From: Larix sibirica
Taxonomy: Eukaryota > Streptophyta > Pinopsida > Pinales > Pinaceae
Assembly: GCA_004151065.3 (NCBI GenBank)
Contig: NWUY0300027334.1
Span: 45,744-57,622 of the forward strand
DNA length: 11,879 nucleotides
Reading direction: 5' to 3'
The notes beneath the pieces were generated by a model. It had not been told where the DNA came from. It saw only the letters and a list, made by a program, of their open reading frames with translations, and made no database searches. Below, in pieces: positions 7,012 through 11,879 of this stretch. The translations under genes were made by a program, and so were the position numbers. Position 1 is the first letter of the stretch. Each line of letters starts with the position of its first letter.

Positions 7012-8015
7012 ATGAAAGGCTCACAATCAATCCAACCAATGACTCACTTTAAAAAGTGACTCGTTGGTTACCAATTAAGTCCATCTACATTGTGGGGCCT
7101 ACCCTTGTGTTGAGACATTGGTGGTCTATGAAGTCCACGATATCTGATAATAAGTTGTTTAGTTGGAAGCAAAGATTCATTACCAATACAACCAACAAAT
7201 CACTTTAAAAAAGTGACTCATTAGTCAACAATTAAGTCCATCCATGCAGGGGCTAAGCATTGTGTTAAGACATAGGTGAGTTATGGAGTCCATGAGATTT
7301 GATCATAGGTTGGTTGGTTGGTAGAGAAGAAGCATAACCAATCCAACTAACAAATCACTTTAAAAAGTGACCCGTTGGTTGGAAACTAAGTCCATCTGCA
7401 TAATGTGGCCAACCACTGTGTTAAGATATATGCAAGCTATGGAGGCCACATTAATTGATCATAGGTTGGTTGTTTGGTAAAGAAGGCCCATAGCAAATCT
7501 GACCAATGAATCATTTTATTAATGAAAATTTGGTGGACAATTAAGTCCATCCACATGAAAGTTATGGAGCCCACAAGAACTGATCATAAGTTGGTTGGTT
7601 GTAAAAGAAGGCTCATAATTAATCCAAACATTGAATCACTTTAAAAATTGTCTTGTTTGTTGTGAATTAAGTTTGTCCACTCTATGGGACCGAGCATTGT
7701 ATTAAGGCATGGGGGAGTTATGGAGCTCACGAGATTTGATCATAGCTTGGTTGGTAGCAAAGGCTCATAACCAATATGATTGGTGAGTTGCTTTAAAATG
7801 TGACTCGTTGGTTGGCAGTTAAGTCCATTTGCACTATGGGACCAAGCATTGTGTTTAGACATAGGCTAGCTATGGAGTCCAATAGATTTGATCGTAGGTT
7901 GTTTGGTTGGTAAGAAAGGCGCATAACTAATATGGCCAATGAATCACTTTAAAAAATGACTTGTTCATTAGCAATTAAGTTCATCCACATTATGGGGCCA
8001 AGCATTGTATTAGAG
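7012..8015. repeat. Satellite array, seven units of about 155 bp
   Basis: The landmark TCACTTTAAAAAGTGA, or mutated forms of it, recurs at about 7044, 7200, 7355, 7511, 7636, 7788 and 7943. Spacings are 156, 155, 156, 125, 152 and 155. Each unit then continues ACTCGTTGGTT, AATTAAGTCCATC, TATGGGGCCAAGCATTGTGTTAAGACAT, TATGGAGTCCA, TGATCATAGGTTGGTTGGT and AAGGCTCATAACCAAT. Unit 4 lacks about 30 bp. Units are considerably diverged, so the array is not being homogenised. Length and layout resemble plant tandem satellites. No open frame is preserved. Confidence 0.92.
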
Positions 8016-8345
8016 GGGTAGGTTAGGTAGGTAAGATAGGTTAATGGGGTTGTTGGATGGGTTATGTAGGCTATATGGGGTTGGTAGGTTAGGTGGGTTA
8101 CCTTTTGGCAACTTGTATGGTAGGTTAGTGGGGTAGGTGGGTTTGGTGGTCGGTTAGGTTTATGGGTTAGCTTATAGATTAGGTGGGTTAGTAGGCTATC
8201 TAAGTTAGTGGGGTGAGTTAGGTAGGATAGTGGGGTATGTAAGTTACATGGCTTAGTGGGGTAGGCCATGTAGTTTAATTGGTTTAGTGGATTAGGTGGG
8301 TTAGTGGGGTGTCCTAGTGTATTAGGTGAAGTCAGGTATGTTAAA
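8016..8345 (+). repeat. GGTTAG-like degenerate minisatellite, right block
   Basis: This is the same kind of C-poor sequence as 6765-7011, in the same orientation: GGTTAGGTGGGTTAGTGGGG and variants at irregular periods of roughly 10-16 bases. It starts abruptly inside the last satellite unit. A long minus-strand open frame across it (rich in THPT, LTY and similar peptides) is an artefact of the repeat composition. Confidence 0.82.
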
Positions 8346-8470
8346 TTATGAGTGTGTTAATAGCCTTTCCCATATGCCACTAAACCATGACTAACCCATA
8401 TTGAACCTACAAGAACCCCTAAACACTAACTAATGACTAACCCTTTCAACCCATCAAATCAAAACCACAA
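8346..8470 (-). repeat. Strand-switched CTAACCC segment
   Basis: The word composition flips here. The plus strand carries ACTAACCCAT, GAACCTAC, AACCCCTAAACACTAAC and GACTAACCCTTT, the complement of the GGTTAG words in the blocks to the left, while G becomes scarce. This looks like a short inverted piece of the same minisatellite and would allow fold-back pairing with 8016-8345. Confidence 0.6.
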
Positions 8471-8923
8471 ATCCACTAGCATGTTAATATAAAATCACAA
8501 ATATATTAAGAAAAAAAAAAAACTATTTTACACATAATAGTATTGTACCCATTAATAAAATAAATGAAAATACCATTCACAATGCACATTGCTTTGTAAA
8601 GCATCATGGATCTTCCACTGGAATAGTTCTTCGCAACAAATCTTACAAGTTTATAGAAACTCTTAGTTATGCAATGTTTTACTCAAGATTAAGATGTAAT
8701 ATTACTAGCACAATGCATCAAAAACTAAAATACACTAAGACTAAAACAAAAGAAGCTGGAGAAAATATCACACATTGAACACAAAATGTACCTTAGGAAA
8801 CTCAATATGGAAAAACCCAACCAAAAGGTAAGGACTATGCCTTACTCTTTTCTTCTTAGATATGAAATGCAAATACAAAGAAAAGTGAACTCATTATGGC
8901 ATTTCAATTGACATTGTAGCTTA
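8471..8923. other. AT-rich non-coding stretch
   Basis: No gene is visible. It has a 12-base poly-A run at 8511-8522 and many A-rich words. Just before the CACTA terminus there is TTGTAG at 8914-8919, complementary to CTACAA within that terminus. Confidence 0.5.
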
Positions 8924-8965
8924 CACTACAAGGAAAACACCTTTTAGCAGAGTTTTTTGTGAAAC
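8924..8965 (+). mobile_element. CACTA-type DNA transposon, left terminus
   Basis: CACTACAAGGAAAACACC followed by TTTTAGCAGAG is a close match to the conserved CACTACAAGAAAA-type terminal inverted repeat of plant CACTA (En/Spm) transposons. The next bases, GTGAAACATCCCCTTAAAA, are in keeping with their termini. The three flanking bases TTA (8921-8923) could be half of the 3-bp target-site duplication. I cannot find the complementary right end, which should read TTTTCCTTGTAGTG, inside the window. The element is therefore larger than the window, truncated, or its right end has decayed. Confidence 0.68.
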
Positions 8966-10008
8966 ATCCCCTTAAAACGTCTCATTTAAGCATTTATAGT
9001 GGAGATTGATAGTGGAGGAAGGTGGTCGGAAGTTTTAATGAATGTTTTTTTGTCAATGATCTTAAATTATAGTAATACATCGGTGCATCAACATGTAGGA
9101 TGTATAGGTGCACCAAAGTATCACACACACCAAATGTCAAAATGCCCTATTGCTGGAGGAAATTATACGTTTATTTTTATTTTACGAAAAAACTCAACAG
9201 TGCATCGAATATGACATAACACACCAAGGCATTACAATGTATAATGTACCAAGGTGTTACAATGTATAGCACATTCACTCCTGTCAAATACTTATTAATA
9301 AATATAGGTTTTTTATATTTATTTTGTTTATAAAAAATTAACGATGTGTTAAATGGATATACACGCATTGGTGCATCCTCATACACAACACACCAAGTTC
9401 GAATGTTTGTACAACTAAATGGACATGGTAGAGATGATATCATGCACCAGTATGTCCAAATCCGTGGAGCATCAATGCAGGATAAAATATTTAATAATAT
9501 AATACATGTATTTTATTTTAATAAAATTATAAAATTATATGAGTCGTTTGGTGCCTCAAAATCCACAGATGCATGGGCATAAACAAAGTGCCATCAAGTC
9601 CGGTTGTTGCAAATAAAAAAGAGTTTTTTTATTTTTCAAATTTTCACAAACATTATGGTGCATTGTGATGTCATAACCACACCAAGGTACCTAGTTAAAT
9701 CATTCATTGAGCTAGGTCTTTTTAAATTAATTCTATGGTATGCTTTAGTATTAATAATGCACTAATGTGCCATACTGTTGGGCACATTAGGGTAGGGTAA
9801 AAAAAATAAATTACCAAATGGTAATTTCATTTGTAGTTTGACTTCAATGCTTGAGACCACAAAAGAATCATTCCTTAACCTCATTGTATGATTGCCCCAT
9901 CATTAGTGCTACTGAATTGTCAAGTTCCTCCCTCTCTTTGATTCACTAGTGGATTTGGAACATTTTTAAATTTTAGACAACGATTCTATAACTTCATTTT
10001 TTGTCTAC
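8966..10008. repeat. GGTGCATC-motif-rich region downstream of the CACTA terminus
   Basis: GGTGCATC, GATGCACC and near variants occur in both orientations, for example at 9082, 9107 (palindromic GGTGCACC), 9200, 9370, 9443, 9549, 9658 and 9755. A 25-bp tandem pair, ACCAAGG-(CA/TG)-TTACAATGTATA, starts at 9223 and 9248. CACTA elements characteristically carry short subterminal motifs in direct and inverted orientation that bind the TNPA-type transposase partner, so this may be such an array. It spreads over more DNA than usual. No convincing gene is seen up to 10008. Confidence 0.5.
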
Positions 10009-10044
10009 ATGGCAATCATGCCTCCTCAACAAGCAAGACTGCAG
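10009..10044 (+). CDS. Possible first exon of a small two-exon gene
   Basis: ATG at 10009 opens a 12-codon exon, MAIMPPQQARLQ, that ends CTGCAG and is followed by GTAAAG, an acceptable plant donor in phase 0. The next 91 bases are very AT-rich and end in ATATGCAG, an acceptor. Joining them keeps the frame open into 10136-10234. The exons are richer in G and C than the intron, as in real plant genes. The product is not recognised. It could be an internal gene fragment of the CACTA element, or chance. Confidence 0.3.
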
Positions 10045-10135
10045 GTAAAGTGTTTGTTACCTCCTAGTTTACATTTTTAGCATATTAAAATTTAAAATTT
10101 ACCTTTCATTTGCCATTTAAAAAAAATATATGCAG

Positions 10136-10234
10136 TGTGTTCAAGTCATTTGGATCGCATTGGAATGTGCAGTGCACCCTATGAATATACAAGGTGCATC
10201 ATGTCCAATGTGTTCTTGTTTTAAAAGCGCACCG
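10136..10234 (+). CDS. Possible second exon (33 codons) with strong donor
   Basis: Following the ATATGCAG acceptor at 10135, the frame reads 33 codons without stop, from CVQVIWIAL through CPMCSCF to KSAP. It ends ACCG followed by GTAAGT, a near-perfect donor in phase 0. CPMCSC contains closely spaced cysteines that might bind metal, but no family is recognised. The downstream exon is not identified, because what follows is the duplicated 272-bp unit. The chance of an open 99-base stretch is not small, so the splice signals carry most of the argument. Confidence 0.3.
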
Positions 10235-10245
10235 GTAAGTAGACA

Positions 10246-10517
10246 TATTAAAAACCTCATGCCTTTATATGGAAAACTTAATAAAATACAAAAGAAATGT
10301 TAACGATGCTTCCTACTATTAGAAATGCACCAATAAAACATATAAATATGTGGTACATGCATGGTTGTATGGTGTGTTGTATGATAGATATATACCATAA
10401 GCAATGCATACCATCATTATAAACAAACTGTTCACAATTTTGCATGTGGGACCAGGTATATCGGTGCCCTTTGAGATGTACAGAGGCACCAATGATGATG
10501 CATTTGTATATATTAAG
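10246..10517. repeat. 272-bp segmental duplication, copy A (offset 389 bp)
   Basis: This segment matches 10635-10906 from TATTAAAAAC through AATGCTTCC, ACTATTAGAAA, GTGGTTGT or ATGGTTGT, CAATGCATACCATC, ATAAACA, TTGCATGTGGGA and on to ATTAAG. Start and end offsets are both 389, so indels balance out. The copies are clearly diverged. Minus-strand and plus-strand short open frames across them are not conserved between copies. Confidence 0.82.
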
Positions 10518-10634
10518 AACACCTTTAATATACAAAATTCAACAACTTTTTCGAGCTAATCGGTGCAGTTCAAAGTGTATGAACATTATGTCTGTGGTGC
10601 ATATATTTATGTGAGGCACATCAATAAGCAAGGG

Positions 10635-10906
10635 TATTAAAAACATCATGTTGATATCTAGTGCACTTTATAATATACAGAAGCATTATTAATAATGCTT
10701 CCGACTATTAGAAACACACTAGTAAAATGTAGAACTATGTCCTACACACGTGGTTGTGCAGTGAGTTTTATGATCGATATGCATTACATGCAATGCATAC
10801 CATCGTCATAAACACATCATTCATAGTGTTGCATGTGGGATCATATATATTAGTATGCGTTTATATGTACAAATGCATCAGTGATGGTGCATCCATTGAT
10901 ATTAAG
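10635..10906. repeat. 272-bp segmental duplication, copy B
   Basis: This is the second copy of 10246-10517. Both copies contain GGTGCA or TGCACC-type words like the region to the left, suggesting that the whole 8966-10980 block grew by duplication of a motif-rich unit. Between the copies (10518-10634), GGTGCAG and GTGGTGCATA also occur. A spare motif pair, GCACCATTTATGGTGC, lies at about 10950-10966 as an inverted repeat. Confidence 0.82.
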
Positions 10907-11013
10907 CTCACAAGTGATCATGGTTCCCATCATTGTGGCACACAAAAGCACCATTTATGGTGCATTATATATTTTGCAGCATTTTCGAAGGTGTATCGGC
11001 AGTGTTAGATAGT

Positions 11014-11034
11014 TAAAAAAAAACAAAAAAAAAA
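11014..11034. repeat. A-rich homopolymer tract
   Basis: Two runs of nine and ten A bases are separated by a single C. It is a simple tract at the right edge of the motif-rich block. No retroposon signature is seen around it. Confidence 0.85.
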
Positions 11035-11124
11035 TTTAATTATAAAAATGATCATTTGATTGAATTTGTGTGTGTGTCCCCCCAATGAAACTTGTATGTG
11101 AATCATAGGCAACAATGATGACAG

Positions 11125-11191
11125 GAGTAGTAGTAGCAGTAGCAGTAGTGGGTCGACCCATAAAACTTTACTAGTTGACCCATACAACTTT
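11125..11191. repeat. AGT/AGC triplet run, palindrome and short direct repeat
   Basis: A run of AGT and AGC triplets covers about 11125-11149. It meets the perfect 12-base palindrome TGGGTCGACCCA at 11149-11160. GACCCATAAAACTTTA then repeats 20 bases later as GACCCATACAACTTTT. No gene is associated. Confidence 0.75.
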
Positions 11192-11247
11192 TTACAATCG
11201 TGGGAGGCCCGAGAGAGGACGAGGAACTTGTCCCCTCATCATATTAT

Positions 11248-11879
11248 CACTGCAACAATTTACCCCTTTAGCGACAACTCTCTTCCGCCTCCAAAAGTGA
11301 CTTTTAGGGACGGTTTTGGTTTTAGAGGCAGTCTTTAAAAAACCGCCCCCAAAAGCACCAATGCTAAAAGTCTGGGCGTTTAGGGGTGGTTCTAACCTCC
11401 CCTGTAGATACCCACGAGACCGGTTTCAAACCCCCCCTCAAAGTCTCTTTTACAAACCTATGGGGGCGGTTTAACCCCCTCCCAATAAAGCTATCGACAC
11501 TAAAAAGTATGGGTTTTTAGGGGTAGTTTTGAAGCCCCCCCTATAGATACCTGCAAGGGCAGTTTTGAAACCCTCCTTGTAGATGCCTACGGGGGTGGTA
11601 CTAACCCCTTCCTCCCTGTGGATACATACATGGGCAGCGTTAAACCCCCCATAGATACCTACGGGGGCGGTTTTAACCCCCCCTAAAAGTCTCAAACCTA
11701 CGGGGGTAGTTTGCAACAGGCCCCAAATCCGCTGACACTAAAAATTCTGGGCTTTTAGAGAGGTTCTGAAAAAAGAATGAAACCTCTCCCAAAAATCTCT
11801 CTTGCAAACCTATAAAGGTGGTTCTGAGCCTCCCCAACCTCACTATTACAAATCTATGGGGGTGGTTTTGAACCCCCCT
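11248..11879 (+). mobile_element. Second CACTA-like transposon, left terminus and subterminal region, runs off window
   Basis: CACTGCAACAATTTACCCCT and the following TTAGCGACAAC fit the form CACT(A/G)CAA...CCTTTAGCGAC of plant CACTA left ends. It then gives TTTTAGGGACGGTTTTGG, AAAACCGCCCCCAAAAG and many GGGGCGGTTT words, which are typical just inside such termini. No right end is present before the window stops, so size and autonomy are unknown. The CACTG start is a known variant of CACTA in this superfamily, but makes the call slightly less firm. Confidence 0.6.
11380..11879. repeat. Subterminal array of GGGGGCGGTTT...AACCCCCC units
   Basis: Units of roughly 38-45 bp recur: (T)AGATACCTACGGGGGCGGTTTTAACCCCCC and variants at about 11402, 11460, 11542, 11580, 11620, 11655, 11698 and 11857. 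Each has a G-run and a C-run able to pair as a short hairpin. A longer landmark, GACACTAAAAA followed by a GGG(T/C)TTTTAG word, recurs at about 11497 and 11734, with a variant near 11361. A minus-strand open frame at 11716-11471 reads repeats of TPVGIY and GGFKT and is a by-product of this array, not a gene. Confidence 0.8.

Noticed and set aside
7949-8269. 106-codon minus-strand open frame rich in Thr, Pro, His and Tyr
   Set aside because: It lies entirely in the GGTTAG-like minisatellite, whose complement rarely yields stop codons. The peptide is only the translated repeat.
10754-11008. Plus-strand open frame of 84 codons
   Set aside because: It spans copy B of the 272-bp duplication, and copy A does not keep the frame, so there is no sign of coding conservation.
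11471-11716. 81-codon minus-strand frame with repeated TPVGIY peptides
   Set aside because: The repetition follows exactly from the 38-45 bp DNA array of the CACTA-like subterminal region. There is no promoter or family match.

Overview
The window looks like intergenic or intronic DNA from a large-genome land plant, possibly a gymnosperm. It is AT-rich and gene-poor. It carries CACTA-type transposon termini, a poly-A retroposon with a long target-site duplication, a satellite of about 155 bp, and a plant-style first exon with telomere-like AAACCCTAA boxes beside it. This lineage call is inference. No bacterial operon, rRNA, tRNA or CRISPR array is visible, and no complete gene can be defended.

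Left part (1-3310). A diverged duplication of about 350 bp period (211-493, 563-803) is followed by an AT-rich stretch with a (TA)n(GA)n microsatellite. At 1172-2407 there is a more GC-balanced stretch of broken plus-strand coding sequence whose family I do not recognise. Its 3' end (last codons plus presumed 3' UTR) is amplified in tandem at 1951-2545, about 96% identical by eye. A third, UTR-only copy follows at 2642-2932 and contains its own 56-bp duplication. Short tandem and inverted repeats lie at 3130-3303.

Middle (3310-5783). The best gene signal is on the minus strand. The first exon of a ubiquitin gene starts with ATG at 3744 and reads MQIFVKT, then hits a strong GTAAGT donor inside codon 8. 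A TATA box sits about 95 bp upstream. The rest of ubiquitin is not in the window, so either the first intron exceeds 3.7 kb or the gene is truncated. Just inside that intron, an 81-bp unit carrying telobox motifs is perfectly tandem. Upstream of the promoter sits a 1355-bp retroposon (4409-5763), with its poly-A on the minus strand and flanked by an identical 20-bp target-site duplication.

Right part (5784-11879). Non-coding DNA leads to a compound satellite block (6765-8470). Seven units of about 155 bp are sandwiched between C-poor GGTTAG-like minisatellites, with a short strand-switched segment at the right edge. A CACTA-type left terminus occurs at 8924, followed by about 2 kb rich in direct and inverted GGTGCATC-like motifs. 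Within this lie a possible two-exon small gene (10009-10234) and a 272-bp duplication with offset 389 bp. A second CACTA-like left terminus at 11248 opens into an array of GGGGGCGGTTT-type subterminal repeats that runs off the window.

The elements do not form a pathway. The picture is one ubiquitin promoter and first exon embedded in repeats and transposons. I did not find a convincing new biological system. The most unusual items are the stranded ubiquitin exon with its telobox duplication, the amplified gene 3' end, and the compound satellite.
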